From positions 3,100,001-3,164,000 of the forward strand of contig OZ245405.1 of assembly GCA_965226695.1 (NCBI GenBank): a stretch of DNA of 64,000 nucleotides, given 5' to 3'. The notes below the pieces were generated by a model. The model did not search any database. It was not told the DNA's origin and saw nothing but the letters and a program-made list of their open reading frames with translations. The DNA is from CATOSD01 sp965226695 (lineage in GTDB: Bacteria; Chloroflexota; Dehalococcoidia; Lucifugimonadales; CATOSD01). The position numbers and the translations under genes are program-made. Shown one piece after another: positions 48,286-57,383 of this stretch; position 1 is the stretch's first letter, and every line of letters begins with the position of its first letter.

Positions 48286-49101
48286 ATGGACCGATGGGCC
48301 CAGCGCGCTGACCGCATCGTCAGCTCCAACGTGTTCGAGTTGTTCATCATCGGCGTGATACTGGCAAACGCCGCGCTGCTGGGGCTGGGGACCTCTGCGA
48401 GAATCGAGCTCGAGTACGTGGACTGGCTGCGGCTTGGTTTCCAGGTCGCGCTGGGCATCTTCATAGCCGAGGCGGCGCTGAAGTTGTTCGCTCTCTGGCC
48501 GCAACCGCTGAGGTACTTCAAGGACGGCTGGAACGTATTCGACTTCCTGGTGATCGTGCTGGCCCTCATCCCGGCGACGGGCCAGCTTGCCCTCATAGCG
48601 CGGTTGGCGCGGCTGCTGCGAGTGGTGCGGCTGATAACCACCATTCGCGACTTGCGGCTGATAGTCGCGGCGCTGGTGCGTTCCATTCCCAGCGTTTTTC
48701 ACGTGCTTATGCTCATGAGCATAGTGGTGTACATATACGCCATCATGGGCTACTACATGTTCCACGAGAACGATCCCGACGCCTGGGGGTCCCTGAGCAA
48801 GTCGGCGCTCACTCTGTTCAATATGCTTACGCTGGACGACTGGGCCAGGGTTATGTACAAGGCGATGGAGGTGAACCCGCTCGCGTGGATCTACTTCGTG
48901 AGCTACGTGATCATCGGCACTTTCGTGGTCATCAACCTGTTCATCGCGATCATCGTCAACAACCTCGACGAGGCGAAACTGGACAGGCTGCGGGACCTCC
49001 AACGGCCCGTGAGCAGGGACGAACTGCTGCAGGAGCTGCGCGCCACCCAGGAGGCGCTACAGCGTTTGGAGTCGCGGATCAAGAATAGCGACGACACCTG
49101 A
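48286..49101 (+). CDS. Voltage-gated cation channel with DDW filter
   Basis: 271 residues, one six-helix unit of the bacterial sodium-channel type. S1-S3 lie within about 15-97. S4 carries four arginines every third residue (R106, R109, R112, R115). The pore helix and filter are LFNMLTLDDWARV, with T182-L-D184-D185-W186. S6 is FVVINLFIAIIVNNL, followed by a coiled-coil tail (about 235-265) that would hold the tetramer together. Most bacterial sodium channels have LESW here; LDDW is the form made in the engineered calcium-selective CavAb, so calcium selectivity is a reasonable guess. Confidence 0.85.
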   Translation: MDRWAQRADRIVSSNVFELFIIGVILANAALLGLGTSARIELEYVDWLRLGFQVALGIFIAEAALKLFALWPQPLRYFKDGWNVFDFLVIVLALIPATGQLALIARLARLLRVVRLITTIRDLRLIVAALVRSIPSVFHVLMLMSIVVYIYAIMGYYMFHENDPDAWGSLSKSALTLFNMLTLDDWARVMYKAMEVNPLAWIYFVSYVIIGTFVVINLFIAIIVNNLDEAKLDRLRDLQRPVSRDELLQELRATQEALQRLESRIKNSDDT

Positions 49102-49532
49102 TCAGGGCGATAATCCCCGGCACCCCGCCACGGGAAGCAGTCCCCACTCCTTCTTCTCCCGTATTAGCGCCGGGTGCGGCCTTCAGGGCCGCCACTCGCG
49201 AGCCCGGCCATGCCTGTGCGCCCGATTTGCGCAGCTAGACGAGACACACCTTTCGCACGCTCTACAGTCTCGCCATGCGCGCGAGTCGTATCTGTCTTAC
49301 TTCCGAGAATAGTACCAGAAAAAGCCTTGAACAAGTATAGATTCATACAATAAGGTCTTGAACAGGCTGGTTAAGGATATGTTACGCAGGCGGCCAACCC
49401 AGCTACCGTGAAGCAATGGCCGGTCTGCCACTCCCGCACTGCGCTCCGGCACGCCGGCGTGTGCGGCAGCGGGAGTGTCTACCGGCAACGAACTGATTTA
49501 CATAGGGAATCGGGATTAGGAGGGACGGACCG
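49102..49532. other. Long intergenic region with large hairpin
   Basis: About 430 bp without a gene. A 49-bp hairpin (49429-49477) has arms CACTCCCGC and GCGGGAGTG and an inner perfect palindrome CACGCCGGCGTG. It lies about 55 bp before the OLD-like ATPase gene and could be an operator or an mRNA structure. AT-rich stretches around 49310-49380 may contain its promoter. Confidence 0.5.
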
Positions 49533-51521
49533 ATGAAGCTTACTCGGGCAAGGGTGACCAACTTCAAGAGCATCGAGGACACCGGCTGGGTCACCATAGA
49601 CGACGTGACATGCATGGTGGGCAAGAACGAGTCGGGCAAGACCGCGTTTCTGCATGCGCTGAGGCACCTCAGTCCCGTGACCGGCGTGAGCGGCGACTTC
49701 GACATAAAGGATTACCCGCGCAAGGGATACGTGCGGTACAAGCGCATTCATCCCGACCGCCCCGCAACCGTCGTCACGGCCGAGTTCAAGCTCACGGGCA
49801 GCGAGGTGGAAGAGGTCGAGAGCGTCTTCGGGGAGGGCGTGCTCGAGTCGGACACAATGGTCATATCCAAGGGGTACGACAACCAGCAGCACTGGGACTT
49901 CCAGGCGAATGAGCGCATGGTGATAGAGAGCATCCTAGCCAGCGCCAACCTACCGGTCGAGATACAGCACCACGCCTGGGACTCGAACACGCTGGAACAG
50001 TTGACAGAGTGCCTGGAGGACCTGCCGGTCAAGCCGGCCTCCGTGCAGTCGATGCTCGAGGAAGTCAACACGCGATTCTCGGGCGGCCTCAAGAGAGCGA
50101 TGGTCGACGACTGCATGACGGCGTTCCTGCCCCGATTCGTGTACTTCGACGACTACAGCGCGATGCGGGGTCGGATCTCCATACAGGATATCAGGAGGCG
50201 GGTGGAGAACGACGAGTACCTCGACGATGCCGACCGCACCTTCCTGTCGCTTCTGAAGCTGGTGGGGGCGAAGCTCGAAGACCTGGAGAACCAGATCAGC
50301 TACGAGTACCTGAAGGCGGAGTTGGAGTCGGCCTCCATCGAGATCTCCGACGAGATCTTCGAGTTCTGGAACCAGAACAAGCAGCTCAGGGTCGAGTTCG
50401 ACCTGTCTGCGGCGAATCCCAACGACCCGCCGCCGCTGAATCAAGGCACGATACTGCACGTCCGCATCTGGAACAACAGGCATCGCGTGTCGGTGCCGTT
50501 CGACGAGCGCTCCAAGGGGTTCGTCTGGTTCTTCTCCTTCCTGTCCTACTTCTCGACGTTGGAAGAGGAGGAGGACGCCGACCTTATACTGCTGCTGGAC
50601 GAGCCCGGCCTGAACCTGCACGCCATGGCCCAGCGCGACTTCCTGCGCTTCATCAGCGACCGGCTGGCTCCCAAGAACCAGGTTGTCTACTCCACGCACT
50701 CGCCATTCATGATCAACCTCGACAAGTTGAGCTCGGTACGCACGGTGCAGGACGTGGACGACCGCGGCACATTCGTGAGCGACGACACCCTGAGCAACGA
50801 CCGCGAGACGGTGTTCCCCATACAGGTCGCCCTGGGATACCAGATGGCCCAGACGCTGTTCCTCGCGCCCCACTGCCTGATGGTGAACTACCCGTCCGAC
50901 CTGATCTACATACAGGTGCTCGGGGAAGCGGTGGCATCCACCGGCCAGATGCGGCTTGACCCACGCTGGGTTGTCATTCCGGTGGGCGGCGCCGACAACC
51001 TGCCCACGTTCATCTCGACGCTCGGCGAGAACTACGTGAGCGTGGCGGTGATGATGGACGTTTCGACCAAGAACCGCGTAAAGCTCGACCAGATAAACCG
51101 CAACGCCGCCGTGAAGCGCCACAACCCCATCAAGTGGGTTGAGGTAGCCAAGGTGCGGACCGCCGACATCGAGGACCTCTTCGAGCCCACCTTCTATCTG
51201 AAGCTGGTCAACGAGGCCTACGCCGGCGAGTTGCATGAGCCAGTGACGATGAAGTCGATCACCGAGTCCAACCCTCGCATAGTGCAGCGCCTGGACTCGT
51301 ACTTCAGGCGACAACGCATCGCGGGCGGGCGATTCGATCCCTACCGGCCGGCGGCGCTGCTGCTCAAGCGGCACTCGCAGCTGCGCGGCATGATCAGCGA
51401 CCCCACCGTAGAGCGCGCGGCGTCCCTGTTCGAGCGCATCAACTCGGTGCTTCCCAGCAACGGCGCATCGGAGGGCGGCATCAACGCCGCGGCGGCCAGG
51501 GTGCTGGCGCCCATATCGTAG
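49533..51521 (+). CDS. OLD-like AAA/ABC-type ATPase with degenerate TOPRIM
   Basis: 662 residues. The N-terminal ABC-type ATPase has Walker A GKNESGKT (30-37) and Walker B LILLLDEPGLNLH (D356, E357), followed by VVYSTHSPFMI (H-loop). A TOPRIM-like domain comes after about 445. Its first motif, normally E-G-x-S-D, reads VNYPSD (450-456) with Asn in place of the catalytic Glu. The second motif, normally D-x-D, reads DVS (509-511). VKVRTADIEDLFEP-like text (ADIEDLFEPTFY) supports OLD membership. OLD proteins are DNA nucleases in defence systems; here ATP use looks intact but the nuclease site does not. Confidence 0.75.
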   Translation: MKLTRARVTNFKSIEDTGWVTIDDVTCMVGKNESGKTAFLHALRHLSPVTGVSGDFDIKDYPRKGYVRYKRIHPDRPATVVTAEFKLTGSEVEEVESVFGEGVLESDTMVISKGYDNQQHWDFQANERMVIESILASANLPVEIQHHAWDSNTLEQLTECLEDLPVKPASVQSMLEEVNTRFSGGLKRAMVDDCMTAFLPRFVYFDDYSAMRGRISIQDIRRRVENDEYLDDADRTFLSLLKLVGAKLEDLENQISYEYLKAELESASIEISDEIFEFWNQNKQLRVEFDLSAANPNDPPPLNQGTILHVRIWNNRHRVSVPFDERSKGFVWFFSFLSYFSTLEEEEDADLILLLDEPGLNLHAMAQRDFLRFISDRLAPKNQVVYSTHSPFMINLDKLSSVRTVQDVDDRGTFVSDDTLSNDRETVFPIQVALGYQMAQTLFLAPHCLMVNYPSDLIYIQVLGEAVASTGQMRLDPRWVVIPVGGADNLPTFISTLGENYVSVAVMMDVSTKNRVKLDQINRNAAVKRHNPIKWVEVAKVRTADIEDLFEPTFYLKLVNEAYAGELHEPVTMKSITESNPRIVQRLDSYFRRQRIAGGRFDPYRPAALLLKRHSQLRGMISDPTVERAASLFERINSVLPSNGASEGGINAAAARVLAPIS

Positions 51522-51568
51522 ACGACGCCCGCGCCTGCCCTTCCGGACGGCAAGGATAATGAAAGCAG

Positions 51569-51597
51569 AGCCCCCTCCCCAACCGGAGGGGGCTTTG
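51569..51597 (+). terminator. Probable intrinsic terminator
   Basis: A 10-bp GC stem AGCCCCCTCC / GGAGGGGGCT with a 6-nt loop is followed by a short T run, 48 bp after the ATPase stop. Confidence 0.7.
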
Positions 51598-51716
51598 TCG
51601 TGCCCGCGCGCGCTGGTGGAGTCGGCCACCGCGCCCGGTACGGCCACGGCCTCCCGGGGGCGCCAGGCGGATACCCCCTAGTAAAACCCTCCGTCTTAGG
51701 ATAAAGTTTCTTGTTG

Positions 51717-53201
51717 ATGAGCAGCGCCCGGCGCAAGGGACGCGCCGCTACCGTGGAGGGGCTTGCCATTTCCGCCGCCGACAATGCCAGAGTCCGGGAC
51801 CTCGGCCCACCCGACGGCCTTCCGACCTACGATGATGCGCTGGGTATGGTGATGGGCCTCGCCGACTTCGAGCGCTCGAAGACCAGGCCCGGCCACTCGA
51901 CCTTTCACCTGGAACGGATGGAGTTGCTCATGCAGCGGCTGGGCAACGCCCACCTCGCAACGCCCACCGTACACGTCGCCGGCACCAAGGGTAAGGGCAG
52001 CACGTCCGCCATGGTGGCGTCGATACTCGCGGCGCAGGGGCACACGGTGGGCCTGTTCACGTCGCCGCACCTGCACCGGGCCACGGAGCGCATCCGCGTC
52101 GGCATGACGCCCATCAGCGAGGACGACTTCGCCTCAATCGTGGCCCGCATATGGCCGACGGTGCTGAGCCTCGACGAGGAGGGCCCCTACGGCCCCGCAA
52201 CCACCTTCGAGGCGCTGACGGCGATGGCGTTCGTCCACTTCGCAAGCATCGGCGCCGACTTCCAGGTGATGGAAGTCGGACTGGGCGGAAGGCTGGACTC
52301 CACCAACATAGTGCGCCCGGAGGTTTGCGCGATAACCTCCATCAGCCTGGACCACGTGGCCATCCTAGGGGATACAGTAGAGAAGATCGCCTTCGAGAAG
52401 GCCGGCATCATAAAGCCCGGCGTGCCGGTAGTGGCTGCGCCCAACAGCGACGCGGCCATGGAGGTTATCGCGCGCGCGGCCGAAGAGCGGGGCGCGCCGC
52501 TGGTCCGCGTCGAGACCGAGTTGTCGGTTTCCAAGCTGGACTCCGACTTTACGGGCCAGTCGTTCGTAGTCGAGGGCCTGCGCGGCACCTACCGGCTTCG
52601 CACTCCCCTGCTCGGCGACCACCAGCTTGCCAACGCCGCAACCGCCGTAGCGGCGGTCGAGTCTCTGCCCGACCGCTACGCCGTGCCCGAGAGCAGCATC
52701 GTGAGCGGAATAGCCGACGTCCGCTGGCCGGCGCGCCTCGACGTCCTGTCCACCAACGGCAGCACGCTGGTGGTGGACGGCGCCCACAATCCCCACTCTA
52801 TGGCCCGGCTGGTAGAGGCGGTCAGGGACATCTTCCGATTCAATCGTGTTATCCTGATATTCGGATCGCTGGGCGGGCACAGCGCGGAGGGCATGGCAGA
52901 CGCTATCGCGCAGCTGTCGCCGGTGGTGGTGGCGGTGCGTTCGCGCCATCCGAGGTCCGCGCCCTCCGAGGGCGTGGCCGAACTGTTCGAGAGCAGGGGG
53001 CTGCCGGTCGCGTACCGGACGGAGGATGTGGGGGAGGGTACCCGCCACGCGCTCGAGATGGCAGGCGACGGCGATCTGGTGCTGGGCACCGGCTCGCTGA
53101 CGGTGGCCGCGGAGGTCATAGAGTACGTGAGAGGCATATCCCCCGAGCTGTACCCGACAATCAAGCTGCCCCCGTCCAGGGGCGCCCCGGACACGGTGTG
53201 A
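51717..53201 (+). CDS. folC: Folylpolyglutamate/dihydrofolate synthase
   Basis: About 494 residues from the ATG at 51717. The P-loop VHVAGTKGKGSTSAM, LFTSPHLHRATERIRV (omega loop), FQVMEVGLGGRLDSTN and VVDGAHNPHSM identify the Mur-ligase-like FolC. It adds glutamate residues to folates, and may also make dihydrofolate. The N-terminal 50 residues are longer than usual, so an internal start is possible. The fabF-like gene begins 5 bp after its stop, and the two are co-transcribed. Confidence 0.93.
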   Translation: MSSARRKGRAATVEGLAISAADNARVRDLGPPDGLPTYDDALGMVMGLADFERSKTRPGHSTFHLERMELLMQRLGNAHLATPTVHVAGTKGKGSTSAMVASILAAQGHTVGLFTSPHLHRATERIRVGMTPISEDDFASIVARIWPTVLSLDEEGPYGPATTFEALTAMAFVHFASIGADFQVMEVGLGGRLDSTNIVRPEVCAITSISLDHVAILGDTVEKIAFEKAGIIKPGVPVVAAPNSDAAMEVIARAAEERGAPLVRVETELSVSKLDSDFTGQSFVVEGLRGTYRLRTPLLGDHQLANAATAVAAVESLPDRYAVPESSIVSGIADVRWPARLDVLSTNGSTLVVDGAHNPHSMARLVEAVRDIFRFNRVILIFGSLGGHSAEGMADAIAQLSPVVVAVRSRHPRSAPSEGVAELFESRGLPVAYRTEDVGEGTRHALEMAGDGDLVLGTGSLTVAAEVIEYVRGISPELYPTIKLPPSRGAPDTV

Positions 53202-53206
53202 GAGTT

Positions 53207-54457
53207 ATGGACAACAACAGACGGCGAGTAGTGATTACGGGCATGGGGGCGATAACGCCTCTTGGCATGACAATCGACGAGTACTGGGGGAACTTGGTGG
53301 CCGGCAAGTCGGGCATAGCCCCGGGCGTGCTGTGCGACTATAGCGAGTACCCTTGCCAGATAGCCGGAGAGGTGACGGATTTCGACGCCGGCGACTTCAT
53401 GGACCGCAAGGAGTCGCGGCGAATCGCGCGGTTTTCGCAGATGGCGGTGGCCGCGGCGGGGCTCGCGATCGAGAACGGCGGCCTGGACCTGTCGAGGGAG
53501 AATCCGGAGCGCCTGGGCGTGGTGATGGGCAACGGCAATGGGGGCTTTCCGGTGACAGAGGAGAACGCCCGCATCATGTTTCAGCGGGGCGGTATGCGCG
53601 TCAGCCCGTTTTTCATCCCCATGATACTGCCCAACATGGCCGCGGCCAACGTGAGCCGCCTGTACGGGCTTAAGGGTTACACCTCCACGGTGATAACGGC
53701 CTGCGCCGCCGGCAACCAGGCCATAGGCGAGGCCACGGAGGCGGTGCGCAGGGGCGCGGCGGACGTGATATTGGGCGGCGGCTGCGAGGCCGGCATATGC
53801 CAGCTTGCGCTGGGCGGATTCAATGTGATAAAGGCGCTCACACGCAGCAACGACGAGCCGGAGAAGGCGAGCCGCCCATTCGACGCCAAGCGCGACGGTT
53901 TCGTGCCCGCCGAGGCGGCGGCCGTGTTTGTGATCGAGAGCCTGGAGCACGCCATCGACCGGGGTGCGAACGTGCTGGCGGAGGTGGCCGGCTACGGAGT
54001 GTCCTCCGACGCCTTTCACGCCGTGCAGCCGGACGAGGACGGGGCCGGCGCGGCCCGCGCGATGCGCTGGGCGCTGGAGAACGCGGGCGTGGGCATCGAC
54101 GAGGTCGATTACATCAACGCCCACGGCACGTCAACACCCAAGAACGACCACGTCGAGACGCTCGCGATCAAGTCGCTCTTCGGCGAACGCGCCTACAGCG
54201 TGCCCATCAGCTCTACCAAGTCGATGATAGGCCACGCGCTGGGCGGAGCGGGCGCCGTCGAGGCGGTCGCCTGCATCCAGTCCATCGCCCACAACGAGAT
54301 TCATCCCACCATCAACTACGAGTTTGTCGACCCCGATTGCGACCTCGATTACGTGCCCAACGTGTCACGCAAGACGCGGGTGGACACGGTGTTATCGAAC
54401 AGCTTCGGGTTTGGCGGCCAGAACGCCTGCCTGGTGTTCAAGCGCTTCGAGGAGTAG
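53207..54457 (+). CDS. Beta-ketoacyl-ACP synthase II-like enzyme
   Basis: 416 residues. The thiolase-fold catalytic triad is present: C166 in VITACAAGNQAIGEA, H306 in NAHGTSTPKND and H343 in KSMIGHALGGAGA. The C-terminus NSFGFGGQNACLVF is the standard KAS end. It condenses malonyl-ACP with acyl-ACP in fatty-acid elongation (FabF-like). No acyl carrier protein or other fab gene is near, so a specialised role, such as a ketosynthase of another pathway, is possible. It is coupled to folC. Confidence 0.88.
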   Translation: MDNNRRRVVITGMGAITPLGMTIDEYWGNLVAGKSGIAPGVLCDYSEYPCQIAGEVTDFDAGDFMDRKESRRIARFSQMAVAAAGLAIENGGLDLSRENPERLGVVMGNGNGGFPVTEENARIMFQRGGMRVSPFFIPMILPNMAAANVSRLYGLKGYTSTVITACAAGNQAIGEATEAVRRGAADVILGGGCEAGICQLALGGFNVIKALTRSNDEPEKASRPFDAKRDGFVPAEAAAVFVIESLEHAIDRGANVLAEVAGYGVSSDAFHAVQPDEDGAGAARAMRWALENAGVGIDEVDYINAHGTSTPKNDHVETLAIKSLFGERAYSVPISSTKSMIGHALGGAGAVEAVACIQSIAHNEIHPTINYEFVDPDCDLDYVPNVSRKTRVDTVLSNSFGFGGQNACLVFKRFEE

Positions 54458-54485
54458 GGGCGGGGCGATTCGGCGGGGGTGTCCC

Positions 54486-55376
54486 CTACCCGTCCCCGGT
54501 GTGGCCGGGCAGTTGGAGGTCGCGGAGCACCTGGGACACCGAGCGGGCGCGGTTGAGCGCGTAGAAGTGAACGCCGTCCGCGCCGTTGTCCCACAGCTCC
54601 CTCACCTGGCGTGTGGCGTGCTCAATTCCCAGCTCGCGCACCGCGTCATCGTCGCCTTCGTGCCTGGACAGCTTCTGGTCCAGCGCGGGCGGTATGCCGG
54701 CCCCGCACAGCGCAGTCATCCGCCGTATCTGGGGGGCGCTCAGTATGGGCATGATTCCGGCGATTATAGGCACCTCTATGCCGGCCTGCCGCGCCCTGTC
54801 GAGAAAGTCGAAGAAATCGGCGTTGTCGAAGAAAAGCTGCGACACCAGGAACTCCGCGCCTAGCTCAATCTTCGTCCTGGCAAACTCGAGATCCCCGCCG
54901 GGGCTGGCCGCCTCGGGGTGCGTTTCGGGATAGCACGCGGCGCCAATGCCAAGATCGTAGTTGGCGCGAATGTGGCGGATGAGTTCCGTCGAGTGCGCGA
55001 ACCCGTCCGCCGCAGGCTCAAACCGGTCGCTGCCTTTGGGGGGGTCACCACGCAGCGCCAGGACGTTTTCGATGCCGGCGGACTCCAGCCGCCTGAGCAC
55101 CTGGTCGACCTCGCACCTGGTCTGTGCTGAGCAGGTGAGGTGGGCCATGGGCAGCAGCGGTGTATCCCGCAGCACGCGGACCACCATCTCCTCGGTGACC
55201 TCTTTCGTCGAGCCGCCCGCGCCGTAGGTCACGGACACGAATGACGGCCGGAACACCGAGAGCCGGTCCAGCGCGCGGAAGAATGACCTGCTGCCCCGCT
55301 CCGTCCTCGGCGGGAAAAACTCGAACGAGATGCTGCGTTCGGATTTTAGTATCTGGCTTATCTTCACTTTAATCAC
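54486..55376 (-). CDS. metF: Methylenetetrahydrofolate reductase
   Basis: 296 residues, the usual bacterial length. ISFEFFPPRTERGSRSFF carries the catalytic Glu, FVSVTYGAGGSTKE and NVLALRGDPPKG the flavin site, and KIELGAEFLVSQLFFDNADF the folate-binding barrel strand. It reduces 5,10-methylene-THF to 5-methyl-THF for methionine synthesis and is a cytoplasmic flavoprotein. It is convergent with the fabF-like gene, with a 28-bp gap. It shares the one-carbon theme with folC. Confidence 0.94.
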   Translation of the reverse strand: MIKVKISQILKSERSISFEFFPPRTERGSRSFFRALDRLSVFRPSFVSVTYGAGGSTKEVTEEMVVRVLRDTPLLPMAHLTCSAQTRCEVDQVLRRLESAGIENVLALRGDPPKGSDRFEPAADGFAHSTELIRHIRANYDLGIGAACYPETHPEAASPGGDLEFARTKIELGAEFLVSQLFFDNADFFDFLDRARQAGIEVPIIAGIMPILSAPQIRRMTALCGAGIPPALDQKLSRHEGDDDAVRELGIEHATRQVRELWDNGADGVHFYALNRARSVSQVLRDLQLPGHTGDG

Positions 55377-55571
55377 GGTCAGGCCGCCGGGCTACACTGG
55401 AGCCGCGGCAGGCCACAGAAGGGTCTGGATAGGACGCCTCGCCTCGCGGGGCGGCGGCTTCTCGGGCACCTTAGTCTAACATACACATGCGCCACGCACG
55501 AAAATGGCCTAGAATGAGGCGGTCAGACCAAAGCCGGCCATCCGGGCGGGGAGACAAAACCAGGAGAGCGA

Positions 55572-57257
55572 ATGAATTCGGAAACACCCGAGGCGCGTTC
55601 GGACTTCGTCCGAAGAATCGTCGCCGAAGACAACTTGTCGGATAGGTACGGCGGGCGCGTTCACACGCGGTTTCCCCCCGAGCCCAACGGCTACCTCCAC
55701 ATTGGACATGCCAAGTCGATATGCCTGAACTTTGGCGTAGCCGCAGAGAACGGTGGCATGTGCAATCTGCGGTTCGACGACACGAACCCGGCGACCGAAG
55801 ACACCGAGTTCGTGAACGCCATGAAGGCCGACATACAATGGCTCGGGTTCGAGTGGTCCGACAGGGAACTGTACGCTTCCGACTACTTCGAGCAGCTCTA
55901 CGAGATGGCAGTGAAACTCATCAAGAGCGGCAAGGCCTACGTCGACTCGCTCAGCCCCGGCGAGATGCGCGAGTACCGGGGCACGCTGACCGAGCCCGGA
56001 CGCGAAAGCCCCCACCGCGACCGCTCGCCCGAGGAGAGCCTGTTCCTGTTCGAGCGGATGCGCGCCGGTGAGTTCGAGGAGGGTTCGCACGTGCTGCGGG
56101 CCAAGATAGACATGGCGTCGCCCAACATCAACATGCGCGACCCCGTCATCTACCGCATCCGGCGCGCGCCGCACCACAGGACGGGCGAAGATTGGGCCGT
56201 GTATCCGATGTACGACTTCGCGCACGGCCTTTCCGACTCGATAGAGGGCATTACACACTCCATTTGCACGCTTGAGTTCGAGGACCACCGGCCTCTGTAC
56301 GACTGGCTGCTCGAGGAGCTGGGTCTGTACCACCCACAGCAGATAGAGTTCGCCCGCCTGCAGGTGAGCCACACCGTGCTGAGCAAGCGCAGGCTGCTGC
56401 GGGTGGTCGACGGCGGCCACGTGTCCGGCTGGGACGATCCGCGAATGCCCACGATTTCGGGGATGCGCAGGCGGGGCTATACGCCGGAGTCCATTCGCAC
56501 GTTCTGCGAGCGGGTGGGCGTGGGCAAGCACAACTCGGTAATCGACGTCGGGCAGCTAGAGCACGCCGTCCGCGAAGACCTGAACGTTCGGGCGGAGCGC
56601 AGGATGGCCGTTCTCGACCCGCTGCGGGTGGTCATAGAGAATTACCCGGAGGGCCAGGTGGAGTACCTGGAAGCCCAGAACAACCCGGAGGACGCGAGCG
56701 CCGGCACACGCATGGTCCCCTTCTCGCGGGTGCTGTACGTCGAGCGGGAGGACTTCATGGAGGACCCTCCCCGCAGGTTCTACAGGCTGGCTCCGGGCCG
56801 TGAGGTGCGGCTGCGCTACGCCTACTTTCTCAAGTGCGTAGAAGTGGTGAAGGACGAGGGCACGGGCGAGGTGGTGGAGCTTAGATGCGAGTACGATCCC
56901 GAGACGAGGGGCGGCTCGGCCCCGGACGGGCGCAGGGTGAGGGCGACGCTGCACTGGGTGTCGGCGGAACACTCGTTGCCCGCCGAGGTGCGGCTGTTCG
57001 ACCACCTCTTTCTGGATGAGGACGATGCCGGGTGGGACCCGGACGACGACCTGAACGTAAACCCGGACTCGCTCGTGCGGCTCGACTCGTGCCGTATCGA
57101 GCCGAGCCTCGCGAACGCGGAGCCGGGCGCGAAGTACCAGTTCGAGCGGCAGGGCTACTTTTGTGTGGACTCGGAAGACTCCAGGCCCGGAGCGCCGGTG
57201 TTCAACCGCACGGTTACGCTGCGGGACAGGTGGGCCAGAGTACGGGCGCGGGGGTAG
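55572..57257 (+). CDS. glnS: Glutaminyl-tRNA synthetase
   Basis: 561 residues. The class I motifs are PEPNGYLHIGHAKS (HIGH) and VLSKRRLL (KMSKS). GITHSICTLEFEDHRPLYDW distinguishes GlnRS/GluRS-II-type enzymes, and FDDTNPATEDTEFV is in the first Rossmann half. The C-terminal beta-barrel anticodon domains run from about 330 to the end. Length and motifs fit GlnRS rather than GltX. Its presence means direct glutamine charging, without need for the GatCAB route for tRNA-Gln. GAGAGCGA precedes the ATG. Confidence 0.93.
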   Translation: MNSETPEARSDFVRRIVAEDNLSDRYGGRVHTRFPPEPNGYLHIGHAKSICLNFGVAAENGGMCNLRFDDTNPATEDTEFVNAMKADIQWLGFEWSDRELYASDYFEQLYEMAVKLIKSGKAYVDSLSPGEMREYRGTLTEPGRESPHRDRSPEESLFLFERMRAGEFEEGSHVLRAKIDMASPNINMRDPVIYRIRRAPHHRTGEDWAVYPMYDFAHGLSDSIEGITHSICTLEFEDHRPLYDWLLEELGLYHPQQIEFARLQVSHTVLSKRRLLRVVDGGHVSGWDDPRMPTISGMRRRGYTPESIRTFCERVGVGKHNSVIDVGQLEHAVREDLNVRAERRMAVLDPLRVVIENYPEGQVEYLEAQNNPEDASAGTRMVPFSRVLYVEREDFMEDPPRRFYRLAPGREVRLRYAYFLKCVEVVKDEGTGEVVELRCEYDPETRGGSAPDGRRVRATLHWVSAEHSLPAEVRLFDHLFLDEDDAGWDPDDDLNVNPDSLVRLDSCRIEPSLANAEPGAKYQFERQGYFCVDSEDSRPGAPVFNRTVTLRDRWARVRARG

Positions 57258-57324
57258 GAGGTCAGTTGGTCAGTTTGTTAGTTGTTCAGTTTGTCAGTGG
57301 TTAGTGGTTAGTCGGGCAAGGGGC

Positions 57325-57372
57325 GACACCCCCATCCTAACCTTCCCCCTGCGAGGGGGAAGGGACTATTGA
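57325..57372. repeat. Dispersed palindrome, near-identical to 34608 copy
   Basis: ACCCCCATCCTAACCTTCCC then CCTGCGAGGGGGAAGGGAC. Its last bases adjoin the ribosome-binding site of the phosphotriesterase homolog. Confidence 0.75.
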
Positions 57373-57383
57373 GGAGGCACATA

